Source: Saccharopolyspora elongata
GTDB taxonomy: Bacteria > Actinomycetota > Actinomycetes > Mycobacteriales > Pseudonocardiaceae
DNA: 64,000 nucleotides
Assembly: GCF_004348985.1 (NCBI RefSeq)
Contig: NZ_SMKW01000011.1
Span: forward strand, 62,001-126,000
Reading direction: 5' to 3'
This document shows, in pieces, positions 1 to 10,000 of the stretch. A program made the position numbers and the translations under genes. The notes under the pieces are model-generated. The model saw only the letters and a program-made list of their open reading frames with translations, was not told the DNA's origin and searched no databases. How positions within the stretch are numbered: the first letter of the stretch is position 1; every line of letters starts with the position of its first letter.

Positions 1-894
1 GATGCGGGCCTGCTCCCACTCGTTGTCCTCCGGCGGGAAGTACAGGTCCTGCTCGCCGGGCATGATGATCGTCATCGCCCGGATGCCCGCGAGCGCATCC
101 TCGACACCGGCGTATCCGGGGGTGCCGCCGAGGTCCGCGTGCTGCCAGGTCCACAACATGGTCAGCAGGTTGTTCGCGTCCCGCTTGAGGAACAGGCCTT
201 CCCAGAACCCGACCAGGAAGTCCTCCAGCGAGCCGTAGCCCAGCGGCTCCCGCGAGTAGATCTGCTCGCGGTAGAACTGCTGGCAGAAACCCCATCCCGC
301 GTAGACCCGGGCCATCGCCCGCAGCCCGGTCACCGGCTGCTCCCGGTACCAGCCGTGGTGCCACTGCGCGTCCGCGGTGAGCGCGGCCTTGACGCCTTCG
401 AGGAAGACGAAGTTGTGCAGGCTGGTCTTCGCCGAGCCGCAGAACGGCAGGATGCGCCGCACCATCTCCGGGTAGCTCAGCGCCCACTGGTAGGTCTGGC
501 CGGCGCCCATGGACCACCCGGTGACCAGCTCCAGCCGTTCGATGCCGAACCGCTCGGTCACCAGGCGGTGCTGGAGGCGGACGTTGTCGTGCATCGTCAC
601 CTCCGGGAACCGCGCCCGGTCGTGCGGTTCCGGGGTGTTGCTGGGCGACGACGACAGGCCGTTGCCCAGCATGTTCGGGATGATCACGAAGTACCGCGAG
701 GGGTCGAGGGCCATGCCTTCGCCGATGAGCCATTCGTTGTCGTAGTGCTGCCCCGAGTACCAGGTCGGGTAGACGATCGCGTTGTCCTTGGCGGCGTTGA
801 GCTCGCCGTAGGTCTTGTACGCCAGCTTCGCGTCGCGCAGCGTGGCCCCGCGCTGCAGCCGGACGTCGCCGAGGTCGAACACTTCGTAGTCCAT
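1..894 (-). CDS. MetX-like alpha/beta hydrolase (C-terminus cut by window edge)
   Basis: The frame reads leftward from ATG at 894 (MDYEVFDLGDVRLQRGATL) for 298 codons with no stop before the window edge, so the C-terminus is missing. It has the alpha/beta hydrolase fold of the homoserine O-acetyltransferase family: the nucleophile elbow GWSMGAGQ lies near residue 125, after the early segment YPTWYSGQHYDNEW. Many family members in actinobacteria are general acyltransferases or hydrolases rather than true MetX enzymes, and the acid and histidine residues are only partly in view. I therefore name the family, not a reaction. It is transcribed away from the next gene. Confidence 0.85.
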   Translation of the reverse strand, partial: MDYEVFDLGDVRLQRGATLRDAKLAYKTYGELNAAKDNAIVYPTWYSGQHYDNEWLIGEGMALDPSRYFVIIPNMLGNGLSSSPSNTPEPHDRARFPEVTMHDNVRLQHRLVTERFGIERLELVTGWSMGAGQTYQWALSYPEMVRRILPFCGSAKTSLHNFVFLEGVKAALTADAQWHHGWYREQPVTGLRAMARVYAGWGFCQQFYREQIYSREPLGYGSLEDFLVGFWEGLFLKRDANNLLTMLWTWQHADLGGTPGYAGVEDALAGIRAMTIIMPGEQDLYFPPEDNEWEQARI

Positions 895-1110
895 CGCGGC
901 CTCCTCGTCACCCAGGGTGGTCCCCGCCGGGCGGTTCGAGCGGGCACGGAGGTCGTCCGGCGGGCTGCCCACCAATGTAGGTCCGCTCGCCGGAGGCGCC
1001 CGGCCGCGCACGATCCGCGACCTCCGTGCGTCCCCCAGAAGGGCGGCAGCGGCCGACGCGCCATCCGACCTGCCACGCGGCCGCGCGAACTTCGCGAAGG
1101 ATGCCGGTTC

Positions 1111-1467
1111 GTGACCGGAATCGACGAAGCCCTGCAGCTCTACCCGGAGCTGGCGGTCCTGCTCGGGCTGTCCCTGTGGACCTTCTGGAGCCTGAGCGGC
1201 GCGGCCGGGCGCCGGGAGTGGCTGTTCGGGGTGCTGAACTGGCCGGAGCACAGCGACGCGCTGTGGATCGCCGATCGCCACGAGGCCCTCGCGGTCCGGC
1301 TGCTCGTCGACTCGCCGGACCGGCGCGGTGGGGTCGTCTGGCGGCATTCGGGCACCTTGGCCGCCACCGTCGAGGCCCTGCGCAGCCTCCCCGCGCCCGG
1401 CGAACCCGGCGCTCCGCACCGGGTCATCCAGTCCGGGCCGTTCTGGCCGTCGCTCGACCTCCGCTGA
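1111..1467 (+). CDS. Small hypothetical protein
   Basis: A 118-residue protein starting at GTG 1111, with a weak GAAGG about ten bases upstream. The first third contains a hydrophobic stretch (LYPELAVLLGLSLWTFWSL) that may be a membrane helix; the rest is polar and mixed, ending GPFWPSLDLR. I recognise no family. The same frame stays open far upstream, but that part is the reverse-strand shadow of the hydrolase gene, so the GTG is the likely start. Confidence 0.5.
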   Translation: MTGIDEALQLYPELAVLLGLSLWTFWSLSGAAGRREWLFGVLNWPEHSDALWIADRHEALAVRLLVDSPDRRGGVVWRHSGTLAATVEALRSLPAPGEPGAPHRVIQSGPFWPSLDLR

Positions 1468-1480
1468 CCCCGCGCCGCAG

Positions 1481-1789
1481 TCATCGGACCCGCGGCCGCG
1501 CGGAGTCGAACGCCTGCCTGGCCCGGTCACGACGTTCCAGGTCGGCGAAGAACCGGACCATGCCGGCCTGCCCGCGCAGGCTGGCGGCCAGCTCGCGCCG
1601 GTCGCACTCCTCGGTCGGCCGGCCCGCGAGGACGTCCCGGGTGGCCCGGTCCAGCTCGTCCGCCAGCCGCTCCAGCAGGGCGGCCCGTTCGGCGTGGTCG
1701 TGGGTGGTAGCGCAGCGCCGCAGCAGATCCCGCATGGGCAATGCGGTGGTCCGCGGATACATCGAGAAGGGCACGTCCGCAGCTGTCAT
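1481..1789 (-). CDS. Small hypothetical protein
   Basis: A 102-residue, charged, mostly helical-looking protein (residues 20-95 rich in Arg, Glu, Leu and Ala). It is convergent with the preceding gene, with only 13 bases between stops. No domain recognised. Its composition is protein-like and the reverse frames are poor, so I accept it as a probable gene. Confidence 0.5.
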   Translation of the reverse strand: MTAADVPFSMYPRTTALPMRDLLRRCATTHDHAERAALLERLADELDRATRDVLAGRPTEECDRRELAASLRGQAGMVRFFADLERRDRARQAFDSARPRVR

Positions 1790-2144
1790 GCGCTCTCTCC
1801 CTGATGTTCGGTGTAAGGCCGAGTACTACCGCATCCACCATGCCCGGGCAGCGCGCCCGCAGCCCGCCACCGGTGCTCCGGAGGCACCCGCAGAACGCAT
1901 TCCCCCAGCGTGCCAAGGTCCAGCCACCCGACCGAGCGGACTTTGCCCAACGGCGCACGACGAACTCGGATCCCGGTCGGGACCTCTCCCGGGACCGCCG
2001 TGCGGGGGTTGCGCAGATCCAGCCGCGAGTGCCGGCGGATCCGAGGAGCGGGCATGTCACGAATCACCGGGAAACGGCGTCCGGACCGGAAGCGCGCGGA
2101 AGACGTGCTTCGGCACGGCATTGAAGGGCGCTCCGGGTACCGAC

Positions 2145-2270
2145 ATGATCGGCGTGCTCCAACTCGGCGCGGCCAAGCAGAAGGTCGACGACGCGAAGAA
2201 CGCCCTGAACGCCGCCGCCGACCGGCACGGGTTCGCGAGCTGCGGCAGCGCCATCGACTGGCGGTACTGA
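2145..2270 (+). CDS. Possible 41-residue ORF in a long spacer
   Basis: In the 648-base stretch between 1790 and 2437 the only protein-like segment is this short frame, beginning MIGVLQLGAAKQKVDDAKN and ending SCGSAIDWRY. It is amphipathic and Ala/Lys/Asp rich, unlike the Arg-rich nonsense of neighbouring frames. No clear ribosome binding site precedes the ATG. It could be a tiny gene or the tail of a decayed one. The rest of the spacer shows nothing I can name. Confidence 0.25.
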   Translation: MIGVLQLGAAKQKVDDAKNALNAAADRHGFASCGSAIDWRY

Positions 2271-2437
2271 CCCCGGCCGATCGCGCGCGCCCTGGGGGTG
2301 CGTGCGATCGGAGGTCGATCACGATGCGGAACGAGCGGTGAATTACGGGGAAATTGGCCGGTAAGTGAGGCCGGACGCCTCCGCGGGCTCACTACGTTGA
2401 CGATCTCGGTTCGTTGCCTGTGCCTGCGGAGGCGGTC

Positions 2438-3979
2438 GTGGACGGATTTCCCTGGGAACTGGCGCTCGCCATCGTCGGTGCGCTGGTCCCCATCATCGCC
2501 TTCCTGTGGGAATTCGCGTTCGTCGGCCGCAAGCGGCTCGGCTACCGGGTGCAGATGGACACCACGCCCACCGATGTCAACGCCCTCTACGCGGGCGCGT
2601 GGCGGCGGCTGGAGCGGGCCGACGGCGGGCGGTTGGTCGACCCGTCGTTCGTCCTGCTGCGCATCGAGAACACCGGCACCACCAACATCGCCGAGGGCGA
2701 CTACGGCTTCCCCGAGGACACCTCCGTGGGCATCCGCGTCAGGTTCCCCGGCCGCCGGGTCGCCGGCGTCGTCGTCACCGAGCTCAGCGACCCGTCGCTG
2801 GCGACGTACTTCGACGCCAAGGCGCCGGGGCTGGGCATGTCGGACGTCGAGGAGGCCGACCGGACGGTCGGGCTCGTCGAGCTGCCCAAGGTCAAGCTGA
2901 ACAGCTCCGCGCACTACAAGGTCCTGGTCGTCCTGGAACGCGCGGGGGACGACGGCGGCGGGATCCCGGATCCCGAGGTCGTCGGCACCATCAGCGGCGG
3001 CGTGGGCAGCGGGAAGGTGCACGAGACCAAGAGCCAGACCGGAACGCCCCGCTGGGTCGTGGCGCTGGTGTGCTTCCTGCTGATGGTCAGCCTCGTCGAG
3101 CCGTTCATCATCGACCTCACCAAGAATGAGGCCCGCCTGGACTGCGCCGCCGGGGACCTCACCATCACGGGCTCGACGGCCTTCGAACCCGTGCTGCGGG
3201 AGGCCGCCGCCGAGTACGCGAAGTCCTGCCCGGGGGCCAACTTCAAGTGGGAGATGCGCAGCAGCGCCCAGGGCCTCGAGCTGCTCAACAGCACGCGATC
3301 GCCCGAGGTGCTGGCGTTCTCCGACGGCCCCAAGGGCGACCGGCTGCCGGAGCTGTTGCCGCAGCCCGTGGCGTTCCTGCTGTTCACGATCGTCATCAAC
3401 CCGGACGCCGGCGTCCAGGACCTCAAGCCGGCGCAGATCCGGGACGTCTTCAGCGGCCGGGTCGCCAACTGGCGGGACGTGGGCGGCAACGACGTGCCGG
3501 TGCGCATCGTCGACCGGGAAGCCCTGTCGGGCACCCGCGCCACCCTGGAGGAGCGGCTCCTCGGCGGGGATGTGGAGCCCGGCGAGAACTCCGACGACTG
3601 CGTGGAGCCCAGGAACGAGAGCCTGCGCGGCAGCGTCCTCCGCTGCCGTCGCACCGAGACCCGCAGCCTGCTGGACACCGTGGCCGACACCCCCGGAGCC
3701 ATCGGCTACAGCGAGCTCCGGGCCGCCGAGAACCGCCGAGCGGAGCTGCGCGAGGTCCGCATCGACGGCCACGAAGCCAGCCTGGAAGCGGCCGACCACG
3801 GCGCCTATCCGTTCTGGCAGACGGAGTACGCCTACACCTTCGGCGAACCCGCGCCGACCTCCCTGGCCGCCAGCTTCCGGCGCTACCTGACGAACCAGGT
3901 GGGCAGCGACATCATCCGCTCCTACGGCAACCGCCCGTGCGTGGAACTGGCGAACCCGGTGCTGTGCCGCCCCGAGTGA
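2438..3979 (+). CDS. Membrane-anchored PstS-like substrate-binding protein
   Basis: About 513 residues. I place the start at GTG 2438, because GGAGG at 2428-2432 sits five bases before it; a TTG at 2414 is in frame but has no such site. One hydrophobic helix lies at the N-terminus (LALAIVGALVPIIAFLW), a second near residues 205-230 (ALVCFLLMVSLVEPFII). Between them is a soluble region; after the second helix is a periplasmic-binding-protein fold resembling phosphate-binding PstS (LTITGSTAFEPVL, then AFLLFTIVINPDAGVQDL and FSGRVANWRDVGGNDVPV). No permease or ATPase gene follows, so a transport role is doubtful; a sensing or ligand-binding role at the cell surface is an inference. It lies just upstream of the injection-system locus in the same direction. 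Confidence 0.8.
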   Translation: MDGFPWELALAIVGALVPIIAFLWEFAFVGRKRLGYRVQMDTTPTDVNALYAGAWRRLERADGGRLVDPSFVLLRIENTGTTNIAEGDYGFPEDTSVGIRVRFPGRRVAGVVVTELSDPSLATYFDAKAPGLGMSDVEEADRTVGLVELPKVKLNSSAHYKVLVVLERAGDDGGGIPDPEVVGTISGGVGSGKVHETKSQTGTPRWVVALVCFLLMVSLVEPFIIDLTKNEARLDCAAGDLTITGSTAFEPVLREAAAEYAKSCPGANFKWEMRSSAQGLELLNSTRSPEVLAFSDGPKGDRLPELLPQPVAFLLFTIVINPDAGVQDLKPAQIRDVFSGRVANWRDVGGNDVPVRIVDREALSGTRATLEERLLGGDVEPGENSDDCVEPRNESLRGSVLRCRRTETRSLLDTVADTPGAIGYSELRAAENRRAELREVRIDGHEASLEAADHGAYPFWQTEYAYTFGEPAPTSLAASFRRYLTNQVGSDIIRSYGNRPCVELANPVLCRPE

Positions 3980-4784
3980 CCCACCCCGTCAGCCCGCCGG
4001 TGACGGGATTCGTCCAGCGGCACGTGCTCGTCCAAGGCTCCCGGGTTCGATTCCGCCCGCGCACCAGGAGGATTCTCATCGTCGACGCCCCGGTCGGAGC
4101 GTCGCGCGATTCGGCGAGCCCTCGCCGGTCTTGGTACGCCGATGCCGCCGATCGGGCGTTTTTCGCGTGGATTCGCAACCATTTGGCGACCCCCGGAAAC
4201 GAAGTGTGAAATGCGTTAAGAATTAATGAAGTCGCTTCGCGGAGGTGTGCCCCCGGGGCAGCTCATCGCGGAATTCCGCTCCGGGACCGAGCGGATCCGC
4301 GATTTCCACAGGCGGCGAAATTCACGCTTCCCATTGCGATTTCGCGCTCATATGAGCAATTGCGGCGGACGGCGGACCACCTCTTGCGCCGTTCGCTTCC
4401 GATCCACTGTGGACTCCTAGGTGGACCATCACACCGATGCCGCATTGCGTTCGCGCTCAAGAGATTGTCCAGGACTTCACCGAACCGCCCTGCCCGGCAT
4501 CCGACGTGGGAATACCGGGCGGGCGATCCGCACGACCCGAACTCGGAACACGTCTCCCGACTACTACTGAACGGCCCACCTCATCACCCCCCGGATGGCC
4601 GATCAGCCGCACCCCGGAAACCACACCTCCCACCGAAACCGGGAAGGCCACGGCGTTTTCTCGCATATCGACCTTCGTGGTTTTCCGCACAGTTTCGTGG
4701 TTTCCTGGCGGAACAGCGCTATGAGTTGATGGGCGAACGGGCATGCTAGGGGAGCAGATGCCGAATAGCGATTACTGGGGCGGA
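3980..4784. other. 805-base spacer with no convincing gene
   Basis: Short frames exist on both strands but all are Arg/Pro/Ser-rich nonsense. Positions 4200-4345 are noticeably richer in A and T than the flanks and could hold promoter elements, though I cannot fix -35 and -10 boxes. Around 4010-4068 there is a tRNA-like sequence with a T-loop motif (GGTTCGATTCC) and a downstream CACCA, but the arms pair poorly. Confidence 0.4.
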
Positions 4785-6059
4785 TCATCGAGGCGCGTCG
4801 CGGAGCACACCGCTGACGTTGAGCAGTTCCACGCACCGCCCTGCCTGCTGACCGGACGGCGGCGTGCCCGGCCGGGCGCAGCGCACGGTCGCGGTGACGT
4901 CCTCGTCGGCCGGGATCTCGATCGGCGTCACCCAGTGGTAGTCCTGGTTCCGGAAGGTCTCCAGCGCGATCGTGGTGATCGTCCGGTCGCCGAAGCGGAT
5001 GGTGAGCAGGCCCTCGTCGCCCTGGTAGTTGGCCAGCACGAGGTCGGTCACGAAGAAGACCTTGCCCTCCGGGACCTGTGCGGAACGCGAGAGGTTGGCG
5101 CCGGGGTTGGTGACCACCTCGATGGTCATCGAATGCTGCCCGCCGTTGCCGAGCGGAACTCCCGGAACGTCCGGCGGCGGAGGCGGGGGCGGCGGTTGCT
5201 GCCCGGTATCCGGGGGCTTGGGCGGTTCGGCGGGTGGCGGCGGCACGAGTTCGCCGTTCTGCGCCATCTGCTTCGCCTCCTCCCTGGCGGCCTCCCGCGC
5301 CGCGCTCCGCAGCGCCGGGCCCACCATGAAGAGCCAGGCCAGCAACAGGGCCAGCAGCAACGCCAGCAGGGTGAGCAGCCATCGCGGCAGCAGCGGGAGC
5401 TGGACCAGCTCGCCGTCCAGCTCCTCCGGCTGCGGCGGCTCCCCCTCCAGCACCTCCGCCTCGGTGGCGGCCGTGATCAGGAATCGGTGGCTGGTCGGCT
5501 TGCCGAACCAGATGAGTCTGCTCGACCGCGCGCGCAGCCGGACCTCGGTCCGCTCACCGGGTTCGAGCGCGGGGCGTTCCGACTCGAACCGGAAGTTCAG
5601 CTGCTCGGCCGGATCGGTCGCCGACAGCGGTATCGCCGCGGCCGTGTTGCCCCGGTTGTGCAGTTCCACCTCGTACCGGCCGGTCCGCCAGGCGCGGCGT
5701 CGCTGCGGGACGAGCGCGGCCTTGAGCCGGTGGAACGGGGTGATGATCACCGTCGTCTCGGGCACGGTGACCAGGTCGGGCCGCTCCACGGGCACCACCC
5801 GCACGGCCAGCGGCACCTCGCCGGCCCGCACCTCCGGCGACCGGGGCGGGCGCAGGTGCAGGGTCACCACGTCCTGGGTTCCCGGGTAGAGCGACAGCCG
5901 CGTCGGTTCCACCGTCGTCCAGGCGGCGCATTCGCCGACCACCTCGAACTCGTACGCCTCGACGATCTCGGTGTCGTTGCGCACGGTGAGGGTCGTGGTC
6001 GCCTCCCCGCCCGGATTCACCACCACCGTGGCGCTTTCGAGTTCGGCAAAAGGGCTCAC
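4785..6059 (-). CDS. Bitopic polyproline protein of the injection-system locus (COG1470-like)
   Basis: Read leftward from GTG 6059 (VSPFAELESATVVVNPGGEA), giving 424 residues; the frame upstream of that GTG is Arg/Pro nonsense. Residues 1-195 look like two Ig-like beta-sandwich modules of the NPCBM/COG1470 type (NPGGEATTTLTVRNDTEIVE; LSLYPGTQDVVTLHLRPP). Around residue 230 is one strong membrane helix (LLTLLALLLALLLAWLFMV), followed by a short charged helix, a proline-rich linker (QQPPPPPPPPDVPG) and a C-terminal beta-rich domain. It is divergent from the LuxR-type gene. Similar proteins sit beside actinobacterial eCIS clusters, so I infer an accessory envelope role; no enzyme activity is supported. 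Confidence 0.75.
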   Translation of the reverse strand: MSPFAELESATVVVNPGGEATTTLTVRNDTEIVEAYEFEVVGECAAWTTVEPTRLSLYPGTQDVVTLHLRPPRSPEVRAGEVPLAVRVVPVERPDLVTVPETTVIITPFHRLKAALVPQRRRAWRTGRYEVELHNRGNTAAAIPLSATDPAEQLNFRFESERPALEPGERTEVRLRARSSRLIWFGKPTSHRFLITAATEAEVLEGEPPQPEELDGELVQLPLLPRWLLTLLALLLALLLAWLFMVGPALRSAAREAAREEAKQMAQNGELVPPPPAEPPKPPDTGQQPPPPPPPPDVPGVPLGNGGQHSMTIEVVTNPGANLSRSAQVPEGKVFFVTDLVLANYQGDEGLLTIRFGDRTITTIALETFRNQDYHWVTPIEIPADEDVTATVRCARPGTPPSGQQAGRCVELLNVSGVLRDAPR

Positions 6060-6280
6060 CTGAGAAAAGCTAGGCGGCCCGAGCGGTTTCGAGCAGGGCG
6101 GCGAGGGCAGTGCGGGGGCAAGGCGGCTGCCCGCGGCAACGGCGCCGCGCTGCCCTCGCGAACGGCGGTCCAGCGCCGCAGGCCTGATCCGGCACCACCG
6201 GAGTTCGCCCGGCGGCGGGCATCGAGCAGGTCTCACCGAGAACACGCAGCGACAGGACCCGGTTCTAGGGAGAGGACACG

Positions 6281-6904
6281 ATGACGAGAGTCCCGGTGGC
6301 GGTCTACGCAGGGGATCCCATTCTGGAGTTCGGTGTCACCCAGCAGTTGCGCCCGCGCCCCGAGGTGGAAGTGCTGAAACCGAGCGAAGAAGCCCGGGCC
6401 GAGGTGTCGCTGGTCGTGATCGACCGGCTGGACGACGCGGCCGGGCAGCTGCTCCGCCGGCTGCAGCGGACGTCGTCGGTGCGCACCGGCCTCATCGTCA
6501 GCGAGTTCGAGCAGGACTCGCTGCAAACCACCATCGAATGCGGGGTGGCGGCCGTCCTGCGCCGCCGCGAAGCGGACCAGGACCGCATGGTCGGGCTGAT
6601 CACGGCGCTGGTCCGCGGCGAGGGCATGCTGCCCGGCGACATGCTCGGCCGCCTGCTCGACCACGTCGGGAAGCTCCAGCGCAGCGCCGCCGCCGCGGTG
6701 CGGCCGATCCTGTCGACGCTGAACACGCGCGAGGTGGAGGTTCTCCGCCTGATCGCCGACGGCTTAGACACCAGGGAGATCGCCGTCAAGATGTCCTACT
6801 CCGAGCGCACCGTGAAGAACATCCTCCAGGAGGTCACCACGCGCCTGCAGTTGCGCAACCGGGCGCACGCCGTCGGTTACGTCATGCGGCACGGCCTGAT
6901 CTGA
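6281..6904 (+). CDS. LuxR-family response-regulator-like transcription factor with a TTA codon
   Basis: 207 residues. Residues 1-125 resemble a degenerate receiver domain (VAVYAGDPILEFGVTQQL, SLVVIDRL) without the full set of phospho-acceptor acids. Residues 142-205 are a LuxR/FixJ helix-turn-helix (TREVEVLRLIADGLDTREIA; YSERTVKNILQEV). Codon 162 is TTA (6764-6766), the leucine codon that in streptomycetes needs the bldA tRNA and is rare in such GC-rich genomes. The gene lies between accessory membrane-protein genes just before the core machine, so it is the likely locus regulator. Target promoters are not proven. Confidence 0.88.
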   Translation: MTRVPVAVYAGDPILEFGVTQQLRPRPEVEVLKPSEEARAEVSLVVIDRLDDAAGQLLRRLQRTSSVRTGLIVSEFEQDSLQTTIECGVAAVLRRREADQDRMVGLITALVRGEGMLPGDMLGRLLDHVGKLQRSAAAAVRPILSTLNTREVEVLRLIADGLDTREIAVKMSYSERTVKNILQEVTTRLQLRNRAHAVGYVMRHGLI

Positions 6905-7037
6905 CCCGCCGCACCCCCGGGCGTTGCCCGAAAGTGCCAGAGCCCTGCCCGCTCGCCTGCCTGTCGGGATCTGGGGGCAGGGCCGGGTGCCGGGACAGGA
7001 TGCGGGGGGTATCGGTCGCCTGCGGTGGAGGTCAACC

Positions 7038-10000
7038 GTGATCGGCAACGTGCCAGGATTCCGGCGCGGCTCGACCCGTTTCGGGATCGCCCTGGTCGGC
7101 GTCGTGCTGCTGCTGGACGGGCTGATCAGCGTTCCGACCACCGCGGCGCAGGCGCCGCCCCGGCCGGCCGCCGAGCAGCCGCCGGCCCGCATCGCCTATT
7201 CGGGCACCGAGCACCGCAGCCTGGGCGTCACGACCACCGGGCTGCCCGGGCAGACCTCGACGCAGCCGCTGCTGGCCGAATCCCCGCAGCACTTCGACCG
7301 GGACGTGTCCTCGCGCGACGGGCTGCTGGTGTTCACCAGCCTGCGCGACGAGTCCAAGCCGCAGGTGTACCTGCGGGGCGCCGATGGCGAGGTGCGGCGG
7401 CTCACCCGGGGCCGCGATGCCGCGAATCCGCAGCTCTCGCCGGATCTGCAGTGGGTGGCGTTCGACTCGGCCGAGACGTCGGGGCAGAGGACGCAGCGCG
7501 ACATCTGGCTGGTGCGCGTCGACGGCACCGATGCTCATCGGCTCGCCGAGACCGCCGACAACGACACGCATCCCACCTTCTCGCCGGACGGCTCCCGCAT
7601 CGCCTACGCCTGCGATGCCGGCGGCCGGTGGCAGATCTTCGACCAGGCCTCCGGCGGGGGTTCCCTGCGGCGGCTGACCGACGAGCCGTCCGGCAGCGCG
7701 TTCCAGCCCTCGTGGAACCCGGTCGACGACGACGGGCACCGGGACCGGATCGCCTACACCTTCGACCGGGACGGCAACCTCGGCGACGCCTCCGATCAGA
7801 GCGTGCGCGTGCTCCGGGGCACCGGGACCGGCACGCCGCTGCTGCAAGACGGCTGGCAAAGCCGGGAGCCCAGCTGGCTGCCGAACGGCGACGGGTTGCT
7901 GTTCGTCAGCCCCAACCTGCAGCAGGTCGGGGGCGGCTACGCCACCGCGGCCGACGGCATCGACCGGGTCTACCGGGCCGACACCACGACGCTGCCCGCG
8001 CCCGCGCCCCGGCAGATGCTGGAGGAGGACCGGCTGGTCGACTCCCCCACCTGGCTCTCCAACGGGATCACCGGGCGCCTCGTGGTGGCCCGCACGACCG
8101 CGGAACTCCGGAACACCGCGATGCTGCAGGACATCCGGCAGGACGGATCGGATCCGCGAAGCCTGGGCGTCGACGTGCTCACCGAGGACCCCAAGGCGCT
8201 CGTCGACTCCAGGAAGCTCTTCGAACCGGACCCGGGCTTCGACCCGTGGACGCAGCGGCAGAGCTATTCCCCGGACGGCAGCAAGATCGCGGTCAGCCGG
8301 TTCGAGACCGTCGGCGGGCAGCGCGTCCAGCGGATCTGGATCGTCGGCTCCGACGGCTCCGATCCCCGGCTGCTGCCCATCGCCGACCGCAGGTCCGGCG
8401 ACTGGGAGACCGACGCCGCGTGGTCGCCGGACGGCACGAAGATGGCCGTGGCCCGCAGGTCGCCCGGGGCGATGGGAGAAGGGCGCGGCCGGAGCCGGAT
8501 CGTCGTCGTGAACGTCGCCACCGGCGAGGTCACCGGGCGCCTGCAGGGCGCGAACGCGGAGGAGGACGACACCCAGCCCGCGTTCTCGCCGGACGGCAAG
8601 CAGTTCGCGTTCAGCCGGGGCAGGGTCGCCGACACGGACAAGCGGAAGAACCACATCTGGATCGCCCGCGCCGAAGGCCTCGACCGGCAACGCGACCTGA
8701 GCGAGCTCGTCTGCCTGTGCGACGTGGTCGACGACAGCCCGGCGTTCTCACCGGACGGGCGCAGCATCGTGTTCAACCGCGAGCCAGACGGGCTGTACCG
8801 GATGTACCTGGCCGACGATCGCTGCGAGGTGTTGCTGCCGAAGGGGCTGTCGAGCTGCGCGGACCGGCCCGACGGCGGGGACACCGGGCCGTTCCAGCCC
8901 CGGGACGCCAGCCTGTCGCCGGGCGGCGAGCAGATCGTGCTGTCCAAGCGCCCGGTCAAGGACTTCAACCCGCCGGAGCACCTGGCGGTCCTGGACACGG
9001 CGAAGGGGCAGCTGGACCCGATCACCGGCCGGCTCCCCGGGCGGCAGAAGGAACCGACCTGGCAGGCGACCATCGACCTGGCGCTGACCGCTCCCCCGTC
9101 GTCGGCCACCGTCGAGGTCGGGTCGTCGGTGCCGGTCACCGCCACCGTGCGCAACAACGGCCCGGCCGCCGCACCGGGCACGAAGGTGATCCTCGACGTG
9201 CCGGACGGGCTGCGGCTGCAACGGCTCCGGGCGCAAGCGGGCAGCTGCGACGCCGAGCAGGCGCGATGCGATCTCGACGTGGTGCAGCCGGGGAAGTCCA
9301 TCCAGGTCACCGCGGAACTCGTCGGCGTGACCGCCGGGAACCACCGGCTCCGCTGGACGGCGGGCAGCTCGATGCAGGACGCCCGCCCCGACGACAACAC
9401 CGCGACGACGGTCGTGCCGGTGGTACCGGTGCCGCCGGATCCCCCGCCACCGCCGGACGCCAATCCCGCCGTGGCGGTGGGAGCACAGCCGAATCCGTCC
9501 TATGTGGGCGGTCGGACCGAGGTGACCTACACCGTGCGCAACACCGCTGACGGCACGGCGACGGGCCTGACCTTGGACATTGTGTTGCCGCCCGGCGTCC
9601 CGGTGATCAGCCTGCCGCCGGACTGCTCTGCCGTGCGGTGCGCCGTGCCGGACCTGCCTCCCGGCGGAGTCGTCACCAAGCAGGTGGTGCTGGCGCCGAA
9701 CGCGGCGCTGGAGTCGGTGATCAGCGCAACGCTGCGGACCACCGGGACGGACGCCAACCCGGCCGACAACGCCGCGACCGCCCCGTACCGCGTGCTGCAG
9801 CCCCGGATCGTCGCGGTGCCGAACATCGGCGAACCCGGCTTCGTGACGTCCGTCCGGGGCATCGACTTCCCGCCGGGAGCGCCGGTGCAGCTGCTGTGGA
9901 CGCCCGGCATCACCGCCGCCGCGGCGCCGACGCTGCCCGGCCCGGACGGCAGGTTCGCCGCGCAGCTGCTGATCCTGCCCAAGGACCAGACCGGGCCGCG

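Noticed and set aside
139..1110. Long forward frame upstream of the 1111 gene
   Set aside because: Arg/Gly/Pro-rich sequence; it is the reverse shadow of the MetX-like hydrolase, which has conserved motifs.
2057..3799. 580-residue reverse frame over the PstS-like gene
   Set aside because: Low-complexity shadow of a gene with clear membrane helices and a known fold.
4226..4420. 64-residue ORF in the AT-richer spacer
   Set aside because: No ribosome binding site and Arg/Ser-rich random composition.
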